Below, piece after piece: positions 7,924 through 16,440 of a stretch of 64,000 bases of DNA. The position numbers and the translations under genes are program-made. Positions within the stretch are counted from its first letter, which is position 1. Every line of letters starts with the position of its first letter. Location: contig NZ_CP010836.1 in NCBI RefSeq assembly GCF_000935025.1, positions 2,914,001 to 2,978,000 of the forward strand. The letters run 5' to 3'. The DNA comes from Sphingomonas hengshuiensis (GTDB lineage: Bacteria; Pseudomonadota; Alphaproteobacteria; Sphingomonadales; Sphingomonadaceae). Below the pieces are notes generated by a model. That model did not search any database. It was not told the DNA's origin and saw only the letters and a program-made list of their open reading frames with translations.

Positions 7924-8559
7924 TCACGCGGTCCGCGCCGCCTGCCATGCAGCGACGAGCGCAAGCGCCCGCTCGCGCACCACGGCGGCGGAATCGCCCG
8001 GCTTGTACAGCGCGCCGCCCACACCGATCCCCTCGACACCCGCCGCCAGCCATTCGGCAAAATTATGCGCTCCCGTGCCGCCGACCGCCCAGACGCGGAC
8101 ATGCTTGGGCAGCACTTCGCGCACCGCCTTCAGATAGGCGGGTCCAAGCGCGACTGCGGGAAACAGCTTCAGCCGCCGCGCGCCCGCGGCAATCGCCTGG
8201 AACGCCTCGCTGGGGGTGACGAATCCCGGCATGGGCTCCAGCCCGCATGCCACCCCGCGGGCGATCACTGCGGGATCGGTATTGGGCGTGACCATGATCG
8301 TGCCGCCGGTCGCCGCCAGTGCGTCCACCGCGGCGACGTCGAGCACCGTCCCGCCACCGATCGCCGCACGATCGCCCAGCCTGTCCTGGAGCAGGCGAAT
8401 GCTGGTCGTCGGCTCGGGCGAGTTGAACGGTACTTCGATCAGCCGGATGCCGGCCTCGACCAGCGCCTCGCCGATCGCCAGGACCTCGCCGGGCGCTATG
8501 CCGCGCAGGATGGCGACGATGGGCGCGGTGCCCGATGCGAGCAGGTCGTCGATGGTCAT
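7924..8559 (-). CDS. dgoA: 2-dehydro-3-deoxy-6-phosphogalactonate aldolase
   Basis: This class I aldolase splits 2-keto-3-deoxy-6-phosphogalactonate into pyruvate and glyceraldehyde 3-phosphate, the last step of the De Ley-Doudoroff galactose route. The 211-residue chain has the KDPG/KDPGal aldolase features: PIVAILRG, the catalytic acid in LIEVPFNSP (E42), the glycine loop GGGTVLD, VTPNTDP, and the Schiff-base lysine in LKLFPA (K131). Its ATG overlaps the dgoK stop codon by four bases, so the two are translationally coupled. Confidence 0.93.
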   Translation of the reverse strand: MTIDDLLASGTAPIVAILRGIAPGEVLAIGEALVEAGIRLIEVPFNSPEPTTSIRLLQDRLGDRAAIGGGTVLDVAAVDALAATGGTIMVTPNTDPAVIARGVACGLEPMPGFVTPSEAFQAIAAGARRLKLFPAVALGPAYLKAVREVLPKHVRVWAVGGTGAHNFAEWLAAGVEGIGVGGALYKPGDSAAVVRERALALVAAWQAARTA

Positions 8560-9452
8560 GGGGTCTCCAGCAGGGCAAGGCCGGCGAGCGAACACGCATC
8601 GCCGGTATAAGCGGTGGCAGTCAGGCTGCGTGCGGCCAGCGCCTGGGAATAGCGTTCGACCAGCGCCGGATCGCCGATCAGCGCGATCTCGCCGGTGGCA
8701 GCGGGCGCGATCTCGGCAATCTCGGCTCCAATCACCAGGCCCGAGAGGAAACCGCGCGCCCAGGCCCCTCCGACGCCGCTGCGCAATTGCGCCGCACGCG
8801 CCTCGAACAGCGCACCAAGCAGGTGCCCGCCCGCGTCGATCCGCGCGAGCCCGGTGGCAAAGCCGGTCGCCTCGTCGGTGTCCGCACCGTCTTCGGCAGA
8901 GGCGCGGGTCAGCGTGGAATGGTCGCGCAGCAGCGCAAACAATTCGCCGGTCAGGAAGGTCTGGAACCCGGTCACCCGGCCATCCTCGACCTGCGCCCAT
9001 TTGCTGTGCGTGCCGGGCAGCGCGACGAGATGCCGTCCGTGCGCCAGCGCCGGGGCGATCGCCATCGCGCCGAATATCTGCGTCTCCTCGCCGCGCATCA
9101 CGTCCGCCGCACCCGATGCGCGGGTGCAGGCCAGCCCCGCACCGATGGTGACGGGAATCGCGTCGAGCGCGAGATGCACGGCCCCCCGGCGCCACGCCGC
9201 TGCATCCGCGGGGCAATCGGCATAGGGTATCTCGACCCAACCGTTGCGCGAACCCACCATGCCGCACAGGCGGATCGCGCTTGGTTCGCCGGTTTCGCGC
9301 CACGGCGCGAGCGTCGCGCGCAGCACCTGTTCGGGGGGCGCGCCCAGATTTCCGATTCCGGGGCCGGTCGCCCGTTCGACGACCACCCCCTTCTCGATCC
9401 GATAGAGCCGCAGGTTGCTCGTGCCCCAATCGCCCGCGACGGCATAGCTCAT
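8556..9452 (-). CDS. dgoK: 2-dehydro-3-deoxygalactonokinase
   Basis: DgoK phosphorylates 2-keto-3-deoxygalactonate with ATP, supplying the substrate of the adjacent DgoA. The 298-residue protein begins AVAGDWGTSNLRLY, the phosphate-1 motif of this ASKHA kinase branch, and has LCGMVGSRNGW, LPGTHSKWAQV and EDGADTDEATGFATGL. The start at 9452 is chosen because the conserved N-terminus begins there although the frame is open to 9605. It is the first gene of dgoK-dgoA-regulator. Galactonate dehydratase is not next to it and must be elsewhere. Confidence 0.93.
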   Translation of the reverse strand: MSYAVAGDWGTSNLRLYRIEKGVVVERATGPGIGNLGAPPEQVLRATLAPWRETGEPSAIRLCGMVGSRNGWVEIPYADCPADAAAWRRGAVHLALDAIPVTIGAGLACTRASGAADVMRGEETQIFGAMAIAPALAHGRHLVALPGTHSKWAQVEDGRVTGFQTFLTGELFALLRDHSTLTRASAEDGADTDEATGFATGLARIDAGGHLLGALFEARAAQLRSGVGGAWARGFLSGLVIGAEIAEIAPAATGEIALIGDPALVERYSQALAARSLTATAYTGDACSLAGLALLETP

Positions 9453-9603
9453 CGCGCAGGCCCTGGGATGGAGTGGTGCTGGCAAAGCGCCATGTCGTTC
9501 CACGGCCGGCTTTCGCCCGGCACGGCCTCGACAGGCCGGATCAAACCCCGTTCCAGAACCCACCTCCCGCTCGGCGCCCACACACTCCCCGCGCGCCGAT
9601 GTC

Positions 9604-9626
9604 ACTAATCATATAATTGGAACCAC
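9604..9626. promoter_or_regulatory. AT-rich tract upstream of dgoK, possible promoter/operator
   Basis: ACTAATCATATAATTGG followed by AACCAC is the only AT-rich island in the 225-bp gap between the GH43 gene end and dgoK. On the minus strand it offers TATGAT-like -10 sequences about 160 bp upstream of dgoK. Which protein binds is not known. Confidence 0.3.
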
Positions 9627-9677
9627 AGAAGAGGCAATCGCCGCGATGCATATCCGAGCCTGGCGGCGGCGCGCATC

Positions 9678-10664
9678 CTATCGGCGCCCCGCTGGCCACA
9701 CGGGCGCGTCCTTGCCATCGGTCATCCGCACCGGCGCGATATCGCCGTTGCGCGTATAGTGTACCCGGTCGATCGCGATCTGCCGCTCGCCCTTGAACGG
9801 CGCCGGCCCCGCGGGGCGTTCCCAACGGTGATAGACGATCAGCCAGTTGCCATCCGGTCCCCGAACGAAGCTGTGATGCCCCGGTCCCTGGTGCTTTGCG
9901 TCGCTGCTGAGGATCATGCCGCGATAGCGCCAGGGCCCTACCGGCGACGCGGAGGTCGCGTAATGCACCGAATAGTCCGGCCCGTTCCAGCGCCCATGGC
10001 TATAGGACAGGTAATAGCGTCCGCCGCGCTCGTGCATGAACGCGCCCTCGGTGAAGCGCGGCGGCTGCGCGACAGGCACCTCGCGCGCGATCTCGGTCAT
10101 GCTGGTCTTGAGTTCCCACACGCGCAGCTTCGCCCCGGCGCTGCCGCCTGCATACATATAGATGCGCTTCGACTTCGGATCGACAAAGACCATCGGGTCG
10201 ATCGCCTCGAACCCGTTGCCGCCGGTCACCAGCGGACGCCCGCTATCGCGATAGGGCCCCTCCGGTCGATCGGCGATGGCAACGCCGATCCGGCTGGGCG
10301 TCGGATTCTGCGGTCCCACCGAGTAATAGAGATACCATTTGCCCGCGCGCGTCGCGACGGCGGGTGCCCACAGGAAATGCTCCTTGGCGCCGTCGTCGCC
10401 GATCCAGCCGATCTGGTCGCGCCGGATCAGCACCCCGCGCGGGCGCCAGTCGCGCAGGTCGCGCGACGAGAACGCGCCAAAGCGGTCGGCTGCCCAACTG
10501 CCCCCCGGCCCCCCGGTCGGGAACACCCATAGTTCGCGGTCGATGACGACGGCGTGCGGATCGGCGCCCTCGAATTGCGGATTGCCCTGCCCCGCCGGTG
10601 CATCGGCACCGGTGAGGACGAGGGTGGAGACCGCAAGGACGAAGGCCGCAGCAACCCGGCGCAT
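9678..10664 (-). CDS. GH43-family glycoside hydrolase, secreted
   Basis: A 328-residue enzyme with a Sec signal (about 1-20) and a five-bladed GH43 propeller. The three catalytic acids are visible: general base D35 in FEGADPHAVV, the pKa-modulating D156 in EAIDPMVF, and general acid E206 in FTEGAFM. The GPGHHSF motif near 261-267 fits the propeller-axis metal His. The family contains arabinanases, arabinofuranosidases and xylosidases; the exact activity cannot be fixed by eye. Its ATG overlaps the stop codon of the upstream TonB-dependent receptor by one base, so the receptor and enzyme form a coupled operon. Confidence 0.88.
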   Translation of the reverse strand: MRRVAAAFVLAVSTLVLTGADAPAGQGNPQFEGADPHAVVIDRELWVFPTGGPGGSWAADRFGAFSSRDLRDWRPRGVLIRRDQIGWIGDDGAKEHFLWAPAVATRAGKWYLYYSVGPQNPTPSRIGVAIADRPEGPYRDSGRPLVTGGNGFEAIDPMVFVDPKSKRIYMYAGGSAGAKLRVWELKTSMTEIAREVPVAQPPRFTEGAFMHERGGRYYLSYSHGRWNGPDYSVHYATSASPVGPWRYRGMILSSDAKHQGPGHHSFVRGPDGNWLIVYHRWERPAGPAPFKGERQIAIDRVHYTRNGDIAPVRMTDGKDAPVWPAGRR

Positions 10665-13438
10665 CAGAAGCGCGTCCGCACGCTGACGGCGTACAGGCTG
10701 TCATCGGTGCGCGTGTCGCGCCAGATAAAGTCCTCGCCGATATAGCTCTGGTAGCGCGAGCGCAGGATGTTGCTGCCCTCCACCGTCAGCGTCACGTTCT
10801 TGTTGAGGTCATAGCCGAGGCTGAAGTCGAGCCGCCCGTTGGGCCGCACATAGTTGAGCCAGGCAGGGCTGTCAGCCGGGCGAACGTCGCCGGTCCCGGA
10901 ACGGTCCTCGTCGAAATATTCCGAGCGATAGGTATAGACCAGGCGCGCCGATATCCCGCTGCGGTCGTACAACAGGCCGACATTGTAGTTGTACTTTGAC
11001 ACGCCCTGCAACGAATAGCCCGCGAGCGGATCGTCGCCGCCGACCTCGGAATCCGCGAGCGTGAAGTTGCCGAACACGCCGAACCCGGCCAGATCGCCCG
11101 GCAGGAACGAGAAGAACGTCTGGCCGCTGACCTCGATGCCCTTCAGCTTCGCAGTGCCGACGTTGCGCGGGCGCGAGATGTTGTAGACGATGCCGTCGAT
11201 CGTTTCCGCAGTCACCCCGTTGACCACGCGGTTCGAAATGTCGCGATAATAGCCCGCGATCGCGAAATAGCCGTCCTTCCAATAATATTCCGCCGTCGCA
11301 TCGAAGCTGTCCGACTTTTGCGGCTTCAGGTCCGGATTGCCGCCCGATCCGCCGTTGCGGATGTTGGGATTGGTCGAGACGATATAGTTGAGCCCCGGGT
11401 TGAGCGACCCGAACGCCGGCCGCGCGAGCGTCTTGGCATAGGTCGCGCGCAGCTGAAGCCCGCCGCCCAGTTGCAGCCGCGCGCTGGCATTGGGGAGCCA
11501 GTCGGTGTCGGTCTTGCCCACCGTGGTCGTGACGGGCGTGCCGCTGACGATGCCGGTGCCCGTAATGTCACGCTCGGTACGCGAATAGCGGACCCCCAGC
11601 TTGCCATCGAGCGTCACCGGCCCGCCGCCGAACGGGATCTCGTACCCGGCCTGCGCATACCCCGCATAGCTAGTCTCGGCCACGTCGAAGCGGCGCGTCG
11701 GATCGAATGCCGGCTGCCCCGCCGGCGCACCGAAGAAACTGCGCAGCGCCTCCTGCCCCGTGCCCGACAACAGATAGTCGCGCGACGGCAGCACAAATGT
11801 CGCGCCGTTGTTGATCTGCGGAATCCCCGGCGCGCGCATCAGCGGCAGGTTGGCGGCAGTGATCGGCGTGGCGAACGACCCTCCCGGCGGCGCGACGCCC
11901 AGCTGGACCTGTTCGAACAGCGCAGTGCGGTCGGCATAGCGCCCGCCCAGTTCGATCGTCTTCAGCACGGTATCGAAATCGTAGCTGACGTCGCCCTTCA
12001 CTGCGAACAGGCCGCCACTGGACCGGACATAGTCCTGGAACAGCGCGTTGATGAAGCTATAGCCGGTCGCGTCGACCATCGGGTTGCCCGGCGCAGTCAC
12101 GCTGGGCGTGTTGCCGCTGTCGAGACCGATCGTCACCGACGGAATCCGCTTGCCGATATCGACGACGAAGTTCGCGTTGTTGACGATCGAACGCTCATAG
12201 CTGACGTCGAGATTCGCCTTCAGCTGGTTGCGGTCGAACTTGAGCCCGGTCGCCGCCAGCCAGGTGTCGGTGCGGTTGTCGTGCGCCTGCGTCGAGGTGA
12301 AAGCCTCGGGATTGTTGAACGTCGCGCTGCTGAAATTGCACAGCCGTTGCTGGGTGATGGCGGACGGATCGGTCGTCGCATTGGAATTGAACCCGTCGGG
12401 ACCGACATTCGCGGTGAAGCACTGGTCGGTCGGCACGACCCCCGTCACGCTCGACGCGGTACCGAGCCGGTATTCGTAGAACGCTGTCGTATATTTGCTG
12501 CGAAACGCCGAATAGAGCCCGTCGACATACACCTCGAGGCTGGGCGATGCCTGCCATTGCAGCGATCCGTTCGCCTGCGGCCGCTGGTACCGGCCATATT
12601 CGTTCAGCCCGCCCGCCGAAATCGGCAGCAACAGCCCGGCTGCCCCCGCGGGTCCCGCGTTGCCCGACCGGCGGTCCGCGACATAGTTGGTCGGGCGATT
12701 ATACGGGATGTCGTACCACGACACATTGATCAGCGCGCCGATCTCGCCGATCCCGGTGTCCCAGCGATCGGTCGCGAGGAAGCTGACCTGCGGGCCGAGC
12801 TTTTCCGCATTCGACGGGTAATTCAGCTTGCCGCTGATCGCGATCGTCGGGTCGGTGTAGTTGAACGCCTTGTTGAGCCGCAGGTCGATCGAGCCGGCGA
12901 CGCCGCCCTCGATCAGGTTGGCGGTATTCGACTTGTACACGTCGACGCGCGCGATCGCTTCTGCGGGCAGATCCTGGAACGCGAAGCCGCGCCCGTCGGC
13001 GGTGAAGATCTCGCGTCCGTCGAGCGTGGTCAGAATGTCCGACAGGCCGCGGACCAGCGGGCTCACAATCTCGTTATTGCCGCCGACCGTCACCTGCACG
13101 CCGGGCACGCGCTGCAATGCCGCGGCGGTCGTCGGATCGGGGAATTTGCCGATGTCCTGCGCGACGATCGAATCGACGATCTGCGGCGAGGTGCGCTTGA
13201 TCTCGGCGGCCTGGGCCAGGCTCGCGCGGATGCCGGTCACGACGATCTCGTCGCCGGCATAGTCTTCCTGTGGCGCCGCGGCGGCAGCGTCGGGCATCGC
13301 GCCGGCGTCATTTGCGGGGGGTGCCGCCTGACCATTGGGCGAAGTCGCCCCTTCGGGCGTTGACTGGGTCTGGGCGTGCGCCTGGGCGGCCATGACGAAC
13401 GCGAGGATGGATGCTGAAAGCGCGAAATACCGGCGCAT
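10664..13438 (-). CDS. TonB-dependent receptor, carbohydrate-type (TIGR01782-like)
   Basis: A 924-residue outer-membrane receptor: signal peptide 1-23, a low-complexity Ala/Pro/Gln linker, TonB-box region DEIVVTG near residue 61, then a plug with KFPDPTTAAALQRVPGVQV and LVRGLSDILTTLDGRE. The barrel ends in an aromatic-Arg-Phe C-terminus (RTRF). The plug pattern matches the large sphingomonad/Caulobacter receptor family linked to plant oligosaccharides. The start at 13438 has GGGAGAGG ahead of it; the in-frame ATG at 13471 lacks this. It is followed directly by GH43, suggesting an arabinose- or xylose-containing ligand. Confidence 0.9.
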   Translation of the reverse strand: MRRYFALSASILAFVMAAQAHAQTQSTPEGATSPNGQAAPPANDAGAMPDAAAAAPQEDYAGDEIVVTGIRASLAQAAEIKRTSPQIVDSIVAQDIGKFPDPTTAAALQRVPGVQVTVGGNNEIVSPLVRGLSDILTTLDGREIFTADGRGFAFQDLPAEAIARVDVYKSNTANLIEGGVAGSIDLRLNKAFNYTDPTIAISGKLNYPSNAEKLGPQVSFLATDRWDTGIGEIGALINVSWYDIPYNRPTNYVADRRSGNAGPAGAAGLLLPISAGGLNEYGRYQRPQANGSLQWQASPSLEVYVDGLYSAFRSKYTTAFYEYRLGTASSVTGVVPTDQCFTANVGPDGFNSNATTDPSAITQQRLCNFSSATFNNPEAFTSTQAHDNRTDTWLAATGLKFDRNQLKANLDVSYERSIVNNANFVVDIGKRIPSVTIGLDSGNTPSVTAPGNPMVDATGYSFINALFQDYVRSSGGLFAVKGDVSYDFDTVLKTIELGGRYADRTALFEQVQLGVAPPGGSFATPITAANLPLMRAPGIPQINNGATFVLPSRDYLLSGTGQEALRSFFGAPAGQPAFDPTRRFDVAETSYAGYAQAGYEIPFGGGPVTLDGKLGVRYSRTERDITGTGIVSGTPVTTTVGKTDTDWLPNASARLQLGGGLQLRATYAKTLARPAFGSLNPGLNYIVSTNPNIRNGGSGGNPDLKPQKSDSFDATAEYYWKDGYFAIAGYYRDISNRVVNGVTAETIDGIVYNISRPRNVGTAKLKGIEVSGQTFFSFLPGDLAGFGVFGNFTLADSEVGGDDPLAGYSLQGVSKYNYNVGLLYDRSGISARLVYTYRSEYFDEDRSGTGDVRPADSPAWLNYVRPNGRLDFSLGYDLNKNVTLTVEGSNILRSRYQSYIGEDFIWRDTRTDDSLYAVSVRTRF

Positions 13439-13548
13439 GAAACCTCTCCCTGATGTTCCGGCCGGCGACAAGGAGGTGCCGACTCCGGTATGGGCGAGCC
13501 CTCTATCTGTTTGATTTTAGAGGATCAAGCGAATTTATCTTATTAATC

Positions 13549-13564
13549 ACTTGTCTGAGAATGG
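13549..13564. promoter_or_regulatory. weak match to the TTGTCGGACTATTG motif in a divergent promoter region
   Basis: ACTTGTCTGAGAATGG matches ACTTGTCGGACTATTG at 12 of 16 positions. It lies at the end of an AT-rich tract (about 13508-13550) in the 237-bp region between the receptor gene (minus) and the mutarotase (plus). This may be a degenerate site of the FadR-type regulon described for the 37-61 kb part, or chance. Confidence 0.25.
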
Positions 13565-13675
13565 CCGATCACCTACCCTCTTTCGATCGGAATGCAGGCG
13601 CCATGGGGCGTCCGCGCCCGCCTGAAAGACAGGCCCGCGAGACGGGTCGAAGATCGATCGAGGAGAGACTCAAGG

Positions 13676-14803
13676 ATGCGCCACGTCATCATCGCCACGC
13701 TGTTGGCAGCAACGTGCACCAGCCCGGCATTTGCGACGCGGACGGAACGCGCCACCTTTGGCACATTGCCCGACGGACGCGCCGTCGAACGCGTCACGCT
13801 GACCAACGCGCACGGCATTTCCGCGACGGTGATCGCGCTCGGCGCTGCGTTGCAATCGGTGAAGATGCCCGATCGCGCGGGCAAGGTCGCCGATGTCCAA
13901 CTCGGCTATGACACGCTCGAAGGCTATGTGACCAAGCCCGAATTTTTCGGCGCCACCGTCGGTCGCGTCGCCAATCGCGTGGCGAAGGGCCAGTTCACGC
14001 TGGACGGCAAACCCTATCAGACCCCCGTCAACAACGGCCCCAACTCGCTGCACGGCGGGACGAAGGGCTTTGACAAGGTGCTGTGGCAGGTCATCGACGT
14101 ACGGAATGGCCCCACCGCCTCGGTCACGCTCCGCTATGTCAGCCCGGACGGCGACATGGGCTATCCGGGCACGGTGACGACCACGGCAATCTATTCGCTC
14201 GACGAGAAGGACGCGCTGACGATCGAATACCGCGCGACGACGGACAAGCCGACCTATGTCAACCTGTCCAACCATGCCTATTGGAACCTCGCGGGTCCGG
14301 GCAGGAGCGCGATGGGCCATGTCGTGACGATCCCGGCGGACCGCTACACGCCGACCGACGCGACCTCGATCCCGCTCGGTCGCCATGCGAGCGTCGCGGG
14401 CACCGTCTTCGATTTCCGGAAGCCGACGCCGGTCGACGAGCGGGTGCGCGACGCGCGCGACGAGCAGATCGCCTTCGCGCACGGCTATGACCATAATTGG
14501 GTGATCGGCGACGCCGTCACGCCCGATCAGCACCGCATGGCGCGCGTCGTCGAACCGGTGTCGGGCCGCGGCTTCGAACTCTGGTCGAACCAGCCGGGGC
14601 TGCAATTCTATTCGGGCAATTTCTTCGACGCTACGGTCAAGGGCAAGGGCGGCCAGCTGTATCGCATGGGCGACGCCATCGTCCTGGAGCCGCAGATTTT
14701 TCCGGACGCGATGAACCAGCCCGGCTTCCCCTCGATCCGGCTCAACCCCGGCCAGACCTATCGCAACGTCATGACGTACCGGCTCTTCATCGCGAAGCGC
14801 TGA
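13676..14803 (+). CDS. galM: aldose 1-epimerase (galactose mutarotase), periplasmic
   Basis: This enzyme interconverts alpha and beta anomers of aldoses. The 375-residue chain has a Sec signal (1-20), so it acts in the periplasm, as is common for sphingomonad mutarotases. Family features are GATVGRVANRV, NSLHGGTKGFD (H126), NLSNHAYWNL (H200) and the C-terminal ALEPQ-type acid in VLEPQIFPDAMNQP. The ATG at 13676 has AGGAGAG at good spacing. It is 14 bp ahead of the clan GH-A hydrolase and probably forms an operon with it. A paralogue lies at 61391. Confidence 0.92.
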   Translation: MRHVIIATLLAATCTSPAFATRTERATFGTLPDGRAVERVTLTNAHGISATVIALGAALQSVKMPDRAGKVADVQLGYDTLEGYVTKPEFFGATVGRVANRVAKGQFTLDGKPYQTPVNNGPNSLHGGTKGFDKVLWQVIDVRNGPTASVTLRYVSPDGDMGYPGTVTTTAIYSLDEKDALTIEYRATTDKPTYVNLSNHAYWNLAGPGRSAMGHVVTIPADRYTPTDATSIPLGRHASVAGTVFDFRKPTPVDERVRDARDEQIAFAHGYDHNWVIGDAVTPDQHRMARVVEPVSGRGFELWSNQPGLQFYSGNFFDATVKGKGGQLYRMGDAIVLEPQIFPDAMNQPGFPSIRLNPGQTYRNVMTYRLFIAKR

Positions 14804-14817
14804 CACGGGAGTAACAA

Positions 14818-15990
14818 ATGAAAAAGCTATTGCTGGCCGCGCTCGCGGCGACGAGCGCGCTGAGCGCCGCCACTGCCGATGCCCGACCGCGCTGGACCGA
14901 GGCGCAGGCCGCCAATTGGTACGCCAAGCAACCCTGGCTGGTGGGCGCGAACTACACCCCTGCTTCCGCGATCAACCAGCTTGAAATGTGGCAGGAGGCG
15001 ACCTGGGACCCCAAGCGGATCAACTATGAACTGGGCCTCGCCCAGGGCATCGGGATGAACACGATGCGGGTGTTCCTCCACGATCAATTGTGGACGCAGG
15101 ACCCCGAGGGCTTCAAGCGCCGCATCGACGAATTCCTGACCATCGCCGCCGCGCACGGCATCCGCCCGCTGTTCGTCCTGTTCGACAGCTGCTGGGACCC
15201 CGACCCCAGGCTCGGGCCGCAGCATCCCCCCATTCCGGGCGTCCACAATTCGGGCTGGGTGCAGGGACCGGGCCTGCCGGGACTGCGCGACAAGAGTCGC
15301 TACCCCGCGTACAAGGCCTATGTGCAGGGCGTCGTCGGCGCATTCGCCAACGACGATCGCATCCTCGGCTGGGACATCTGGAACGAGCCCGACAATGGCG
15401 CCGACCAGTATAAGGGCCAGGAGGGCAAGGAACCGCTCGTCCGCGCGCTTCTGGCGCAGGCGTTCGACTGGGCGCGCGATGCCGATCCGTCGCAGCCGCT
15501 GACGTCGGGCGTGTGGCAGCATGACGATTGGACGCCGACCGGCGGCAAGCTGACGCCGATGGAAAAGCTCCAGATCGGCCAGTCCGATGTCGTCTCGTTC
15601 CACGATTACAGCTGGCCCGAGACGTTCGAGGCGCGGATCCGCCAGTTGCTGCCGTATAACCGACCGATCCTGTGCACCGAATATATGGCGCGCGGCAACG
15701 GATCGACCTTCGACGGCTCGCTGCCGATCGCCAAGCGCTACAATGTCGCGATGATGAATTGGGGGTTCGTCGACGGCAAGACCCAGACTCGCCTGCCCTG
15801 GGACAGCTGGAAAAAGCCCTATGTGATGGAGGAACCGACGATCTGGTTCCACGAGGTGTTCCGCGCCGACGGCACCCCCTATCGCACCGCCGAGACCGAC
15901 CTGATCCGCCGCCTGAGCGCCGCGCCCAAAGGGGTAGTGCCCGCCGCGCCAACCCCAGCCCCCGCGCCGCGCGCGCGCCGGCGCAGTTGA
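14818..15990 (+). CDS. secreted clan GH-A (GH5-like) glycoside hydrolase
   Basis: A 390-residue protein with a Sec signal (1-22) and a TIM barrel. The acid/base glutamate is E190 in GWDIWNEP and the nucleophile is E288 in ILCTEYMARG, the spacing expected of clan GH-A (retaining). Other barrel features are MNTMRVFLHDQLW and PLFVLFDSCWD. Such proteins are often labelled cellulase-family or 1,4-beta-xylanase; substrate specificity is not evident. The C-terminus ends in a Pro/Ala-rich then Arg-rich tail (PAPTPAPAPRARRRS) outside the barrel. It follows galM by 14 bp. Confidence 0.8.
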   Translation: MKKLLLAALAATSALSAATADARPRWTEAQAANWYAKQPWLVGANYTPASAINQLEMWQEATWDPKRINYELGLAQGIGMNTMRVFLHDQLWTQDPEGFKRRIDEFLTIAAAHGIRPLFVLFDSCWDPDPRLGPQHPPIPGVHNSGWVQGPGLPGLRDKSRYPAYKAYVQGVVGAFANDDRILGWDIWNEPDNGADQYKGQEGKEPLVRALLAQAFDWARDADPSQPLTSGVWQHDDWTPTGGKLTPMEKLQIGQSDVVSFHDYSWPETFEARIRQLLPYNRPILCTEYMARGNGSTFDGSLPIAKRYNVAMMNWGFVDGKTQTRLPWDSWKKPYVMEEPTIWFHEVFRADGTPYRTAETDLIRRLSAAPKGVVPAAPTPAPAPRARRRS

Positions 15991-15995
15991 CGCGA

Positions 15996-16023
15996 GCGGA
16001 GGCCGGGCAATCCCGGCCTCCGC
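15996..16023. terminator. bidirectional hairpin terminator
   Basis: A perfect 12-bp stem (15996-16007 with 16012-16023) with a CAAT loop lies exactly between the convergent ends of the GH-A hydrolase and the UVR-motif gene. Confidence 0.65.
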
Positions 16024-16024
16024 C

Positions 16025-16312
16025 TCAGCCCTTCGGCGTCCTGCCCCGGCTGTGCCCGCGGGTCATCGGGTCGGGCTTGGGCGGTGGCTTCCAGCCCTTG
16101 GGCGGCGTGACGCGCTGCTGGCTGGTGCCCAGTCCCATGCGCCCCGGCTGCTGGCGGACAAGCCCCGAGGTGTCGATATCCGCCACATCCTCGGCGCTCG
16201 CGCCTGCGCGGAGCAGGTTGATCCGGTCGCGCAGCCGCCGCGCTTCCTCGAAGTCCATCGCTTCGGCGGCAGCTTCCATCTGCGCGTGCAGGTCGTCGAT
16301 CGTTTCGCTCAT
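16025..16312 (-). CDS. small UvrB/UvrC-motif protein
   Basis: A 95-residue protein whose first 35 residues form a UVR motif, the helical hairpin by which UvrB and UvrC interact: EAMDFEEARRLRDRI. The rest is a basic, Pro/Gly-rich tail (PKGWKPPPKPDP) with no recognisable fold. Such stand-alone UVR-motif proteins are common in sphingomonads; a role in repair or in binding a partner with a UVR domain is inferred. It stands alone among carbohydrate genes. Confidence 0.8.
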   Translation of the reverse strand: MSETIDDLHAQMEAAAEAMDFEEARRLRDRINLLRAGASAEDVADIDTSGLVRQQPGRMGLGTSQQRVTPPKGWKPPPKPDPMTRGHSRGRTPKG

Positions 16313-16393
16313 CCGCTTTCAACGCCGCGCGACGAAAGGCGTTGCGGCGTGCGGGCGCGACTTGTGCATTGCCCGCTGCCGAGTCTCCCCGTA

Positions 16394-16403
16394 CAATCGA
16401 TTG
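16394..16403. promoter_or_regulatory. CAATCGATTG palindrome, LacI-type operator (site 1)
   Basis: A perfect 10-bp palindrome with a central CpG, in the context GTACAATCGATTGCAAG, 37 bp upstream of the carboxylesterase start. One of seven identical copies between 16 and 32 kb. Confidence 0.75.
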
Positions 16404-16440
16404 CAAGTCCGATGACGGACAGGGATGGAGGGGATTCAGG

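Noticed and set aside
11318..13363. 681-codon plus-strand frame opposite the receptor gene at 10664-13438
   Set aside because: Antisense shadow: composition biased to Arg and Ala, no recognisable motif, and the minus-strand receptor is clear.
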